IMG/VR virus record: IMGVR_UViG_3300036760_001539
Location: 1-41,513 of that record
DNA: 41,513 bases
Strand: one strand, 5' to 3'
From: a virus
Numbering within the stretch: the first letter of the stretch is position 1; each line of letters opens with the position of its first letter. The position numbers and the translations under genes were made by a program. The notes under the pieces are model-generated. The model was given only the letters and a program-made list of their open reading frames with translations, made no database searches and was not told where the DNA came from. This document shows, in pieces, positions 17,101-24,230 of this stretch.

Positions 17101-17424
17101 CGTAGCCGCGTCCTGGGCATCAACGTAAGTGACCGAGGCCAGACCAGAGGGAACATGGGCATCGGTGTATGCTTTGGCCGCCGCGAGGATCACAGCATCC
17201 TGCGTGTCCACATAGCTGACGTCCGCCTTGAGCAACAGATCGGCAATCAGGTTCTTGACATAGGCTTGGTCGATCTCCAGGGGAACTACCGGGTGACCGA
17301 TGCCTTCACCGATGAAGAACTCGTGAGTATCTGTGGTGAAAAGGACACGTCCCAACTGCTCCTCAGCGGGGAGGTTGGCTTTGAGACCGCGCAGAACGCG
17401 AACGATGTATTGCTGGGCTGCCAT
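14194..17424 (-). CDS. Tail fibre protein
   Basis: 1076 residues, ATG in a TAATG junction. The N-terminus contains LGRVLFTTDTHEFFIGEG, a motif common at the start of phage fibre and tropism-determinant proteins. Residues 71-157 hold three 29-residue repeats beginning YVDxQDA, each followed by a helical Ala-rich part, suggesting a trimeric coiled shaft. The remainder is Thr/Val/Asn/Gly-rich beta sequence, with C-terminal SKSGNYTLTVDDFAVQF and DVMYDGTNWQIF, as in many fibres. It is placed unusually, between the head closure gene and the tail genes rather than after the tail tip. Confidence 0.8.
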   Translation of the reverse strand: MAAQQYIVRVLRGLKANLPAEEQLGRVLFTTDTHEFFIGEGIGHPVVPLEIDQAYVKNLIADLLLKADVSYVDTQDAVILAAAKAYTDAHVPSGLASVTYVDAQDAATLAAAEAYTDSHVPSGTATVVYVDAQDAATLATAEGYTDTKISAEVIRANAAYDPAGAAATAQSTAEGYAAGIVATEAGTRASGDSARQLLSEKGQPNGYVALDANSLIPNAYLPPLAITKPNVVGSQAAMLALVAEEGDVAIRTDINKNFILKAGGDPTALADWLELLTPAAPVQTVNGQTGTVLLILASSITGSSHKWLHSYDAASGTFSETQPDFADLTNPPLTFAGSSYSGLNFRSGDGIVNLEDDGMGNISASLITPLNSLDFAQFNNGDDILTASRKTDVAPTGTFIDFKDATNSVHLFKVDITGTLTNGIVPVARVSGLTAIATSGKWSDLVAATADLTLAQTTRNTTFTHTAATNWIWSNITAAVAGGTNQSSPILNINGRYFQDGADALDGWSFQNVIAASKSFAVTNAAETAGFTVTLTVTGHNFVVGDVVTFTSLTQAAWLNGQHATVVTAPANTITFVDPTSHGLLNSVACTGTATQSNPKAQLVITHTGSVVPQIVIPTGLAPTATQATAPITGSSQNAGWGFGPGTAGSGAILTFMPSGGAQTHLKCIQGGIAHFNLQTADNSQGNQMVYVDCGAIQSGFTFKHAYTTINRSAGTQGSAGFSFGGSSNNIGPATNIAGDHTLMALGIVGSGMPNPSTFIPVYGTGNYQSLFINPTINQALISGTIAGVQVVTNVVTVVFSTTAAFTNGATNLVITAGTNTAVNGSQTVTGSVARVNVTITNITESAGNLVTLACSGNANVTNDYVYLTGLTVGTWLNGKVVKLSGTNNATQMQFTDPTSHGTQASTAETGTVTCNYVTYAKTTGNITLTTDTGTATQQGLGVYTNILVNNVETALSPGPHYFLDFQAGAAGTTRKFAVTNTGTIVGSGGQSASFVSKSGNYTLTVDDFAVQFTATATATLPASQVTGKVFRLKCKAGTLTITPASGLIDDAASVSINTVNQSIDVMYDGTNWQIF
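16954..17214 (-). repeat. Three 87-base coding repeats in the fibre shaft
   Basis: Three consecutive in-frame units of 29 codons, starting at residues 71, 100 and 129 of the fibre and each beginning YVD(T/A)QDA. They are similar at DNA level too. Such repeats can expand or contract by recombination and so change shaft length. Confidence 0.8.
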
Positions 17425-17867
17425 TAGAAGTCTCCACCATCAATGTCAGGAATGGGCTGATCCACCGTGACCAGGGTCGGCAGTTCGCTTGAAGCCTGCG
17501 TCTGCACGCCGTCATTGACTTCACGGCACAGGAACCGGAGTTCCACGCGACGGAAGTCGGGGTCACTTACTCCGACGATGAACCATGTCTCGCCCGTGGG
17601 ACCGATGACGGTCATCTCGGAGTTGACGCCGTCCATGTAGGGTGTGCGAACGTCCCAGAACATCTCAGCCTGGACTTCACCAACAGCGTTGACTTGTAGG
17701 TCGTTGCGTGCACGGATGTATGCCCAGACGCCGCTGGCAAAGAGGACAAGAGGACCGGGACTGCCATCCGCCGTCCGACCTGGGTTGGGCTGGTAGATGT
17801 CGATCTGGTCGCGCATCGCGCTCCGGTCGGTGTACCGGAAGTTGTCACTCAGTCGCAGGGATTTCAT
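17424..17867 (-). CDS. Head closure / head-tail adaptor protein, SPP1 gp16-like
   Basis: 147 residues, TAATG with the connector gene. From residue 18 (MRDQIDIYQPNPGRTADG) it follows the head-tail joining family: an N-terminal strand of the type 'I.i..p....d..G', the central VWAYIRARNDLQ, then EMFWDVRTPYMDGV and TWFIVGVSDPD. Proteins of this family close the portal channel and dock the tail. An internal ATG at residue 18 is an alternative start nearer the family's usual length. It follows the gp6-like connector gene as expected. Confidence 0.8.
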   Translation of the reverse strand: MKSLRLSDNFRYTDRSAMRDQIDIYQPNPGRTADGSPGPLVLFASGVWAYIRARNDLQVNAVGEVQAEMFWDVRTPYMDGVNSEMTVIGPTGETWFIVGVSDPDFRRVELRFLCREVNDGVQTQASSELPTLVTVDQPIPDIDGGDF

Positions 17868-18646
17868 TAGTACCTCGAAACTGGTTGGCTGGTGTTCAGC
17901 ACGCGGTATGACTTGATGATTGCCTCCAGCGCGTAAGGCACCGGGCCAAACGTGCCGCCCGCCACTGGCTCACGATTGCTGTACCAGTGATTCGCCAGTT
18001 GCATGATTGCGATCTTCAGAGCACGCGGGATAGCGTTGGTCCGGTTGAATGCCGAAGTCAATTGGTCAGGAGGAGTCGGTGCACCTGTCTCCGTCACGTT
18101 CTGCACGTTGGTCGGGCCGCCCGCGCCTGCCGTGAAATAGATCCTCACGTTGTTGGTGCCGATCATTCCCTGAGGCCAGCGTTGGCCTGTCAGCGGAGCG
18201 ATGCGAGCCGGGGTGGAGATCAAGTCCACATCAAAGTCTGCGTTGGGCAACAGCGTCTTGAGCGTGCCGTCGGTGTGGACGTATTCGATCTTCTCAACAG
18301 CCGTCACCGGGTTTCGCATGAGAGTCATCTCGAAGGGATTGCAGCGAGGCTGCCAACCCATCGGAGGATACGGAGTCAGCGGGCCATACCCGAAGTATGC
18401 ATTTTGACTCGCGGAGTAAGCGTACCCGCTGAATCCGAACGGGATGGAAGGCAACCCATCCTCGAACTGAATGAAGGCACGAGAGACCAGAGATAGGCCA
18501 GTGTTGTCCTCGACATACTGCCGGGCCGCCGTGATCAGGTCGTCGCACATCGTGTCATCGGACGTGACGTAGACCTTCGCGAAGTTCTTCAACTCCGTGC
18601 GAGTAACTGGCTCTGTCGGGAATGCTACTTCTGCGATGGTTGACAT
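17867..18646 (-). CDS. Head-tail connector protein, gp6/phiE125 gp8-like
   Basis: 259 residues, start ATG at 18646 after AAGAGGGTTCC. The N-terminal segment TRTELKNFAKV...DDDLITAARQYVEDNTG (residues 17-53) is the hallmark of gp6-like connector proteins, which form a ring under the portal. The C-terminal part extends beyond the small HK97 gp6, and the overall length fits the phiE125 gp8 subgroup. The downstream head closure gene overlaps as TAATG. Confidence 0.8.
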   Translation of the reverse strand: MSTIAEVAFPTEPVTRTELKNFAKVYVTSDDTMCDDLITAARQYVEDNTGLSLVSRAFIQFEDGLPSIPFGFSGYAYSASQNAYFGYGPLTPYPPMGWQPRCNPFEMTLMRNPVTAVEKIEYVHTDGTLKTLLPNADFDVDLISTPARIAPLTGQRWPQGMIGTNNVRIYFTAGAGGPTNVQNVTETGAPTPPDQLTSAFNRTNAIPRALKIAIMQLANHWYSNREPVAGGTFGPVPYALEAIIKSYRVLNTSQPVSRY

Positions 18647-18729
18647 GGAACCCTCTTCTTAGGTGTGGGTCTTACAGCGGTTCGCACGGCTGGAGCCACA
18701 CAAGCACATTCACGTTTCTGTTCCGCCAT
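18625..18729 (-). CDS. Possible 34-residue Cys-containing peptide
   Basis: An ATG at 18729 follows TAAGAGGTCATC, with a good ribosome site and eight bases beyond the stop of the small membrane protein gene. The frame encodes MAEQKRECACVAPAV... and ends in TAG inside the start of the connector gene. It is Lys/Arg/Pro-rich with three cysteines; no family. It may be real or a short leader that couples translation into the connector gene. Confidence 0.35.
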   Translation of the reverse strand: MAEQKRECACVAPAVRTAVRPTPKKRVPCQPSQK

Positions 18730-18738
18730 GATGACCTC

Positions 18739-18870
18739 TTAGATCTTCTTCTTGATGTCTTCAACCACGACCTTGCTCTCCTTCACGAAGAGAGCCTTCA
18801 GCTTGCGAGCGATGGCGGGACAGAACACGCCGAACGCCAATCCAACGATGAAACCAACGACATAGTGCAT
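18739..18870 (-). CDS. Small membrane protein, 43 residues
   Basis: ATG at 18870 follows GTGAGGTCACCCC, giving 43 residues: a hydrophobic segment (YVVGFIVGLAFGVFCPAIA), then a basic helix (KLKALFVKESKVVVEDIKKK). It stands alone between the capsid terminator and the connector gene. The single hydrophobic helix with a cationic tail is typical of phage membrane peptides; a lysis or head-assembly role is not shown. Confidence 0.6.
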   Translation of the reverse strand: MHYVVGFIVGLAFGVFCPAIARKLKALFVKESKVVVEDIKKKI

Positions 18871-18883
18871 GGGGTGACCTCAC

Positions 18884-18912
18884 TTATAGATACCCGGAGA
18901 AGAGGGGTGATT
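18884..18912 (-). promoter_or_regulatory. Copy 2 of the repeated promoter- or operator-like motif
   Basis: Minus-strand form AATCAC, 13 bases, GGGTATCTATAAGTGA, lying between the capsid terminator and the 43-residue membrane gene. Its position just behind a terminator fits a promoter restarting transcription. However, the ribosome site begins only a few bases after TATAAG, so a promoter would give a nearly leaderless message. Confidence 0.5.
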
Positions 18913-18925
18913 TTGAGCAAAGGAA

Positions 18926-18950
18926 AAGGCCACCAGTGGTTGGCGGCCTT
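18926..18950 (-). terminator. Rho-independent terminator after the capsid gene
   Basis: Minus-strand AAGGCCGCCA, loop ACCAC, TGGTGGCCTT then TTCCTTT: a ten-pair stem with one G-U pair and a U-rich tail, 24 bases after the capsid stop codon. It should separate the packaging/capsid operon from the downstream joining and tail genes. Confidence 0.8.
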
Positions 18951-18973
18951 CTCGGTTATCGCCTGTCAGCTGG

Positions 18974-20251
18974 TTAGCTGGCCGGGTGGGTGAGGATCGC
19001 GAACGCGGCAGACTGGAGCAGCTTGCCATCGGTGCGCAGGTAAGCCTGGAAGCCGACCTGGTGCGAACCCATGAACAACTCGTTGAAGCGAACAAGCTGG
19101 AATCCCAGCACGTCGCGGATGATGTACTTGCTGTGGTCGCCGAAGAGCAGCGATACGTTGCTGGCTCCGATGACGTCCATGGCCTGGTTGTACACGTACT
19201 TGTAGCCACGGATGGTGTCCGGCTCGTTCTCGGCCAAGCCAGCGGACCAGATCGAGCGTCCGTACTTGTCCTTGACCTTGCGCAGAGCATCGTAGGTCGC
19301 CATGTTCGCTTCGAACACGCCGTTGGCGCGGTATGCCGGGTCGACCTTGGCAATCAAGTTGTCAATGTCGTCCGAGCCGACCGAGTTGATGGAAGTGCCG
19401 ACGCTGTCGTTGGTCGAGGAACCAACAGCAGTTACGCTGCGGCTGCCCGCCGTGACGAGGCCAGCAATCAGACCCTTGGGCTGACCAGTGCCGTTGCCGC
19501 TGGTGTAAGCCAGGTTGGTGAGACGCTGTAGACGGATGGCGAACGCTTCAGCGAGGAAGCCTTCGACGTCGAACGCGCTGTCCTGCAACAGCTGAACAGA
19601 TGCGAGCACCTGATCGGATGAAGCAAGGTTCGCGCCCAGGACCACTTCGTCCATCGTGGGGTTGGTCTGTGCGACCGGGTTGCCTTCAGCAAGCCACGAA
19701 CCCACGTTGGCCGTGTCGTCCATGGTCGGCCAGTGCAGCGGGTTGCCCGTAGCAGTCGTGATGACACGAGCTACCTGGCGGACACCGCCGATTGCCTTCA
19801 GTTTCTTTTCCAGTTCCTTCTGGAATCCGATGGGAACCAGCGTGACGCCATCTGCGCCTGCTGCATCGCCCATGGCTGCGTAAGAACGCATCTCTTCAAG
19901 GATCGGAGAGGTACGGCCCGTCTTCAGGAAGCTGCGGAAGCCATCGCGGTACTCGTCGCTGGACTGGATCTGTGCAACGCGGGTCTGCATCTGGGAAACA
20001 GCATTGACGCGCTTTTCAACGTCGCCAACCTGCGGTTTGTCGGTGGGTTTCACGGTGCGGAGTTCCGCATCGAGGGCATCGGTCGCTTCAATGCGATCGA
20101 TCTGGCTCTTGAGTTCTTTCTGCTTCGCGTCGAGTTCGTTGAAGCGAGCGAGCTTGGCGTCTTTCAGATCGCCAGTCTCCGACTCAACAATCTGCTTCAT
20201 CTCGGCTGCGATTACGCCACGAGCCTGACGGAGTTCGAGTGCCTTGGACAT
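18974..20251 (-). CDS. Major capsid protein, HK97 fold
   Basis: ATG at 20251 (AAGGAACCCTCAT before it) gives 425 residues; an ATG at 20278 behind GTGAGGGGCAG is an alternative. The N-terminal part, to about residue 95, is a charged coiled-coil scaffold (delta) domain (LDAKQKELKSQIDRIEA) that a prohead protease would remove. The rest has the HK97 pattern: SPILEEMRSYAAMG, LVPIGFQKELEKKL, NPLHWPTMDD, GSWLAEGNPV, and AYTSGNGTGQPKGL followed by the C-terminal P-loop region. It forms the icosahedral shell. The protease and portal genes upstream complete the head module. Confidence 0.92.
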   Translation of the reverse strand: MSKALELRQARGVIAAEMKQIVESETGDLKDAKLARFNELDAKQKELKSQIDRIEATDALDAELRTVKPTDKPQVGDVEKRVNAVSQMQTRVAQIQSSDEYRDGFRSFLKTGRTSPILEEMRSYAAMGDAAGADGVTLVPIGFQKELEKKLKAIGGVRQVARVITTATGNPLHWPTMDDTANVGSWLAEGNPVAQTNPTMDEVVLGANLASSDQVLASVQLLQDSAFDVEGFLAEAFAIRLQRLTNLAYTSGNGTGQPKGLIAGLVTAGSRSVTAVGSSTNDSVGTSINSVGSDDIDNLIAKVDPAYRANGVFEANMATYDALRKVKDKYGRSIWSAGLAENEPDTIRGYKYVYNQAMDVIGASNVSLLFGDHSKYIIRDVLGFQLVRFNELFMGSHQVGFQAYLRTDGKLLQSAAFAILTHPAS

Positions 20252-20386
20252 ATGAGGGTTCCTTGGGGCGGAAATCATCTGCCCCTCACCTGTCGTGCCG
20301 GGGTTGTTCGCATGCGCACGTTGCGCCGCGTAAGATGTCTGCTCAATAGATAGCGGGCGAATTACCAACTGCGTTGGGAATCTCTC

Positions 20387-20857
20387 TTAGGGCAGGAGAT
20401 AGGGGAGTGCAGCGATGACTTGGACGTGATTCTTTTCTATCCCGACAGCGTCTCTTCCACACTTACGGGCCGCGAGTAAGGTGGAGCAGGAGCCAGCATA
20501 AGGGTCTAAGATGGTGCCCTGCGTCCGGTTGATCAGTCTAACGATGGCGTCCACGGGCCGCGCAAAGGGACATCCGCGGTCAGGGTAAGTCGCCAACTCG
20601 GGCATCGGTATCTGCTCCACTGCACAGCCGTGCTGGAATCGAATGAAGCCGGGAACCGGGTTGGTGATGAGTATGAGAGCACCGTCTTTGGGAAGGAGCC
20701 GCCAGAGGTAGGAGCCGGAGGTCTGAACCCACTGGATGGCTTTCTCGAGGTTCAGGTTGCCGATGGAAGGTTCGGTGATGACGGCACCAAACTGTTCAGC
20801 CGGGAACTGGGCCGCCATGTCTTCGGCCATGCCGTGAAACAGAATCTGGGTGCTCAT
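20387..20857 (-). CDS. DNA methyltransferase-like protein with degenerate catalytic motif
   Basis: ATG at 20857 overlaps the preceding stop as TAATG; 156 residues. The C-terminus TILDPYAGSCSTLLAARKCGR, then AVGIEKN, is a good beta-class S-adenosylmethionine-binding motif (FxGxG-like), and the order (motif IV first, motif I last) fits a beta-class enzyme. The catalytic motif IV, expected as SPP(Y/F) or DPPY, appears as TEPSIGN at about residues 34-40. This and the absence of a target recognition domain suggest the protein is non-catalytic or very divergent. It lies in the head operon between a small gene and the capsid gene, an odd place for a methyltransferase. Confidence 0.65.
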   Translation of the reverse strand: MSTQILFHGMAEDMAAQFPAEQFGAVITEPSIGNLNLEKAIQWVQTSGSYLWRLLPKDGALILITNPVPGFIRFQHGCAVEQIPMPELATYPDRGCPFARPVDAIVRLINRTQGTILDPYAGSCSTLLAARKCGRDAVGIEKNHVQVIAALPYLLP

Positions 20858-21072
20858 TAGTTCCGCATCAAGCCGCGATGGAAGTCCGCCATGTAGAGGA
20901 CCTGGGCTGAGCGGGTCTTGTCCTGCTGATAGTCGCTGCAAGCCTTCTTGGCCGCGTTGAGACGGTCTACCGCGAGTCCCATTTCCTCAATAGAACTGGC
21001 AATTTCGACAGCCTTGTTGGCCGCCCTTAGCTCGTCTTGCAGAGCATCGAATTGTATGTCACCGCTCTTCAT
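20857..21072 (-). CDS. Small hypothetical protein, helical
   Basis: 71 residues, TAATG junctions on both sides. The sequence is highly helical (FDALQDELRAANKAVEIASS, LAVDRLNAAKKACSDYQQ) and ends RGLMRN. It lies between the prohead protease and the methyltransferase-like gene. The helical nature would suit a scaffold or adaptor, but no family was recognised. Confidence 0.6.
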   Translation of the reverse strand: MKSGDIQFDALQDELRAANKAVEIASSIEEMGLAVDRLNAAKKACSDYQQDKTRSAQVLYMADFHRGLMRN

Positions 21073-21965
21073 TACTCGATCTCAGCCAGCCGGGTCTTCG
21101 CCTTGAAGACGCTCATGCGAACTGTGTGGTCGCAGTTCATCGCCATGCCTGTGCAGGCACCGTTGGAACACTCAGGGCAGTTGCCCGCCTTGCATTGTTC
21201 GCAGCCACATTGGCAATCGTGAACCGTGCCCTCGTCGCCCGCGTCAGGGAGAGTCGTCTCGCCCGCGTCGCGCTTGCTCTTGAGAGCCGCCCGCACTTCC
21301 TCCACGCTGCGTGCTTCCACGCTGGTGGATTCATATGCCGGGTAGGTGACGATGGAGACGTCGAACATGTCAACGTCGGTGATGGTGCGCAGAGCCGAGC
21401 CGTCAGCGTTGAACTCGATGTCCTCAGCGCGGACGATGAAGCCGAAGGACATTTGCGATACGTCGCCACGCTTCATCAGCGTGTAGACGTCGCGGCCCAA
21501 CTGTGTGTCGGGCATGTCGTTCTGGCAGCGGAGACCAGTGTTGTCCTCGGACAGACGGAGGGTTCCAGACTTCGTGCGACCCAGGACCATGTTGGGGTCG
21601 TGGTTGAAAAGCATGCGGACGTCCTGGCCTTCGCCCAGTGCGCGCTTGAATGCGCCGGGTGCGATCTGCTCCTGGAAGGAGCCAAGGTCGGTGCGTGTGT
21701 TGAAGACCGCCGCGTAGCCTTCGGCCATCGGGCTGGTTGCGTCAGCGCGCAACTCGGTTTTGAAGACGCGGTATTCCATTTTGTTGTTTGCCATAGATCT
21801 CCCTATTACTCCCCATGCTTCTTTGAATGCCTTCTTCTCGGCATCTGCGTCGCTCATGCCAGCCTTCTTGGCCGCCTTGTATGCGCTGTTCCAGACTTCC
21901 ATGAACTGAGCCTTCTTGCCCTCGGGCACGTTGGCCGGAACGTCAGACGGTTTGCTGTACGGCAT
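21072..21965 (-). CDS. Prohead protease fused to an N-terminal ChaB domain and a Cys-rich tail
   Basis: 297 residues, one base after the portal stop. Residues 1-55 (PANVPEGKKAQFMEVWNSAY, then KAFKEAWGVI) match ChaB-like domains. Residues 62-215 are the HK97-type prohead protease (peptidase family U35/S78): EGYAAVFNTRTDLG, IAPGAFKRAL, His122 in FNHDPNMVLGRT and Ser173 in QMSFGF. The protease cleaves the capsid delta domain during maturation. Residues about 249-280 carry many cysteines (CQCGCEQCKAGNCPEC), probably metal binding. An internal ATG at 21794 with AGGGAGATCT before it could also give the protease without ChaB. Confidence 0.88.
   Translation of the reverse strand: MPYSKPSDVPANVPEGKKAQFMEVWNSAYKAAKKAGMSDADAEKKAFKEAWGVIGRSMANNKMEYRVFKTELRADATSPMAEGYAAVFNTRTDLGSFQEQIAPGAFKRALGEGQDVRMLFNHDPNMVLGRTKSGTLRLSEDNTGLRCQNDMPDTQLGRDVYTLMKRGDVSQMSFGFIVRAEDIEFNADGSALRTITDVDMFDVSIVTYPAYESTSVEARSVEEVRAALKSKRDAGETTLPDAGDEGTVHDCQCGCEQCKAGNCPECSNGACTGMAMNCDHTVRMSVFKAKTRLAEIE
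21794..21808 (-). promoter_or_regulatory. Internal ribosome binding site at the protease domain start
   Basis: Within the ChaB-protease frame the coding strand reads ATAGGGAGATCT directly before ATG at 21794. The site is as strong as those of nearby genes and lies exactly at the border between the two domains, which suggests a second, shorter product. Confidence 0.5.
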
Positions 21966-21966
21966 G

Positions 21967-23598
21967 TTACTTCTCCTCTGGAACAGAGTTCTGAGCCACA
22001 GGGATGATCTTCTGCATGGCGAGGTTCAACTCGTCTGCGCTCATCTCACCCAGGTTGTCCTTGTCCCAAGTTGTCGATCTCTCATAGATACCCGCGCAAT
22101 GAACCTTGATCGCACCTGCCACGATCACAGGCATTGTTATGTCGCCTTCGAGTGGTAGAACTGACGCTGCTAAACCAACCAGAATCGGCGTGAAAACACG
22201 CTCAAAGTCACGCAAATCAGGCTTGTTGCGGGCCGAAATGCGCGTAATGGCGTCGCTCATCTGGGTGAAGAAAACATTGAACAGCGCACGCCCAGCGGGA
22301 GCCTGCTCTGGAGTACCGCCCGCCTCTGGTTTCTTCCCAGGAGCAACGGGAGCGGGTGGCGGTGGCGGAGCCTCGTCGGTCATGGCCGTCATGTTGACAG
22401 GAACCCACAGACCACCGCCTGGGTTCTCCGGCTTGAGTTGCTTCGGATCGACCGGGTTGAGACCCAGCATGTGGCGTCCCTCGTCCGGGGTGATGAGGCC
22501 AGCGTAGCGACCGACCTGTAGAGCCTTGAGGGTCGTCGCGAAGTCTGCCCTCTGATAGTCGTCGGTGTCGAACTTGGCGAAATACTTGTTGGCTGAACGA
22601 CCGATGTTGTTGGCGAACAGCTTGGCATTGATCTCCGCCTCATAGCGACGAAGGTTCGGCTTGAGGGTTCCGATCAGGAACTCGAGGAACCGCTGCTCCA
22701 GGCCAGACACCTTGTCAGTCTGCACACCGCCCACGAAGTGGGAGGGGACGCCGTAGATGGCACAGATGTCTTCCTTGGAGAGTTCCTTGGACTGGATGAA
22801 CTGAGCTTCGTCAGGTTGAATGCCTACAGTCTCCCATTTCAAGCCGCCGTCCAAGATAGCCATGGCGTGTGCGCCTGAGCGACTGTGTGTCGCTTGCCAG
22901 TTGGTGGCGAGTTCGAGTTTGCGCTGTGGTTGCAGAACCTCAGCAGACGAGATGTAGCCACCGGGCCGCGCATCGTTGTTGAAGAACCGTGCGCCATAAT
23001 TCTGGAGAGCGATGGCGTTGCCCAAGACTTCACGTGCGTGATAGCGGATAGGCGAGAGGCCAACCCACGGATCGATTCCGAAGTTCTTGAAGTGCAGCAT
23101 GTCCTCCGCGAGGATCACGCGCTCGTTGCCGTCAAATGTGTCGGTCGTCTTGTAGACCAGTTTGCTGGTCTTCTGTACCCGGTAGGGGAACGTGCGGAAC
23201 GGTGAGCGAATCCAAAATTCAGCGGGCCGTCCGCCGTTGTCGCGAACGATCTCAGCGTAGGCATTGCCTGTCAGAACACGGTGTGTTTCCAGAATCGTCC
23301 AGAAGTCAACAGCCGTGTACTCCTCGTTGGGAGCATCGTGCAGAAGAGAATAGAGAGCGTGATCGGCAGCAAGGTCTTGGCCGCCCTTGACGCGCTGCAT
23401 GACATTCACGGGAAGCATGCCGATGGAGTTGGAGAGCACGCGGATACATCCAGCGACCGCTGCAATCTGAATGCTGGTCATCTCCGTGACAGCGACGCCC
23501 GCCTCAGATGGAGCCAGCATCATTCCTGGGAGGAAATCGGAAATGCCTGCGCTCGCGAAACCTGAGAAGAAATCGCGAAGTTCAGTTTTGAAGGACAT
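21967..23598 (-). CDS. Portal protein, HK97 family
   Basis: 543 residues, start ATG at 23598 after AGGAAAGTAAACC. The family pattern is clear: SIQIAAVAGCIRVLSNSIG, LPVNVMQRVKGG, YTAVDFWTILETHRVLTGNAY, FKNFGIDPWVGLSPIRYHA, and ELSKEDICAIYGVPSHFVGG. Portal proteins form the dodecamer through which DNA enters and leaves the head. The C-terminal region after residue 395 is a Pro-rich stretch (APPPPPAPVAPGKKPEAGG) and a helical domain, longer than the minimal portal. Confidence 0.92.
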   Translation of the reverse strand: MSFKTELRDFFSGFASAGISDFLPGMMLAPSEAGVAVTEMTSIQIAAVAGCIRVLSNSIGMLPVNVMQRVKGGQDLAADHALYSLLHDAPNEEYTAVDFWTILETHRVLTGNAYAEIVRDNGGRPAEFWIRSPFRTFPYRVQKTSKLVYKTTDTFDGNERVILAEDMLHFKNFGIDPWVGLSPIRYHAREVLGNAIALQNYGARFFNNDARPGGYISSAEVLQPQRKLELATNWQATHSRSGAHAMAILDGGLKWETVGIQPDEAQFIQSKELSKEDICAIYGVPSHFVGGVQTDKVSGLEQRFLEFLIGTLKPNLRRYEAEINAKLFANNIGRSANKYFAKFDTDDYQRADFATTLKALQVGRYAGLITPDEGRHMLGLNPVDPKQLKPENPGGGLWVPVNMTAMTDEAPPPPPAPVAPGKKPEAGGTPEQAPAGRALFNVFFTQMSDAITRISARNKPDLRDFERVFTPILVGLAASVLPLEGDITMPVIVAGAIKVHCAGIYERSTTWDKDNLGEMSADELNLAMQKIIPVAQNSVPEEK

Positions 23599-23601
23599 GG
23601 T

Positions 23602-23751
23602 TTACTTTCCTGCCTTCCGGGTCGAGGCCAGGGCAGCAATGATCATGCCGCTGCCTGCCACCAGGAATCCCAAGGGATGGTAGATGAGGGTCGCGCCTGT
23701 AACGACAAGCGAGAATCCAGACAATAGGATTGCCAGACTGACTCGATTCAT
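23602..23751 (-). CDS. Two-helix small membrane protein, 49 residues
   Basis: ATG at 23751 follows GAAAGGTAACAA three bases after the upstream stop; TAA at 23602 precedes the portal start by three bases. The product (MNRVSLAILLSGFSLVVTGA... and LGFLVAGSGMIIAALAST) has two hydrophobic segments and a short basic tail. Its strict packing between two genes with good spacing supports a real gene. The role is unknown; a holin or a membrane-anchored head-assembly peptide is possible. Confidence 0.65.
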   Translation of the reverse strand: MNRVSLAILLSGFSLVVTGATLIYHPLGFLVAGSGMIIAALASTRKAGK

Positions 23752-23754
23752 TTG

Positions 23755-24225
23755 TTACCTTTCAACGGTCCGTCTCAAAGCAGCTTCACGCAGTTTGTGT
23801 CGCGTGACTTCGGAAACCAAATGACCGCGCTTTGCCTCGCTTATTCTTAGACAGGTTTCAGGGGAATGTCTGCCAACAAAGTTCTTGGTGCCATGCATTC
23901 CCTTGCTGATCCGTTGTCGAACTTCTGCGGATCGCGGGTGATTCAACTTCATCTGTCGAATCATCTCTTTGGTCTCCTCAGAATGGCTGAGAAAACCATC
24001 GCGACAATCCTTGGCTAAGTTCAGAACTTCACAACCTGCGTCCACGAAATACTTCACCCAATGAGCCTCGCGTTCTCGGACGACCATGCTGTCGCAGGTT
24101 TCCAGAACGGCCCAGTCGCACCAGAGCATGCCGTGACCCTTCAGCCGCTCAATGATTCTCTTCGATCTCCCGATGTAGACACCCGGTGGCGCGAAGATGA
24201 CGTAGATGGAATGAAGACTCACCAC
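23755..24225 (-). CDS. GIY-YIG homing-type endonuclease
   Basis: 156 residues, GTG start at 24225 or the next codon. Residues 6-20 give a GIY-YIG motif ([16 protein letters not shown]), with Arg at KRIIERL and Glu in the later [16 protein letters not shown]. The C-terminal 80 residues contain short repeats of the NUMOD type ([44 protein letters not shown]), which bind DNA in homing nucleases. No intron is visible around it, so it appears free-standing, between large terminase and portal genes. It should cut related phages that lack the insertion and spread itself. Confidence 0.85.
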   Translation of the reverse strand: MVSLHSIYVIFAPPGVYIGRSKRIIERLKGHGMLWCDWAVLETCDSMVVREREAHWVKYFVDAGCEVLNLAKDCRDGFLSHSEETKEMIRQMKLNHPRSAEVRQRISKGMHGTKNFVGRHSPETCLRISEAKRGHLVSEVTRHKLREAALRRTVER

Positions 24226-24230
24226 TTCAC

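Noticed and set aside
17068-17427. Plus-strand frames opposite the tail fibre and other long genes
   Set aside because: Antisense shadows of GC-rich coding sequence; no ribosome sites or family patterns, and all real genes run on the minus strand.
23755-24225. Self-splicing intron around the GIY-YIG gene
   Set aside because: The flanking genes, large terminase and portal, are each complete, and no split exon was seen.
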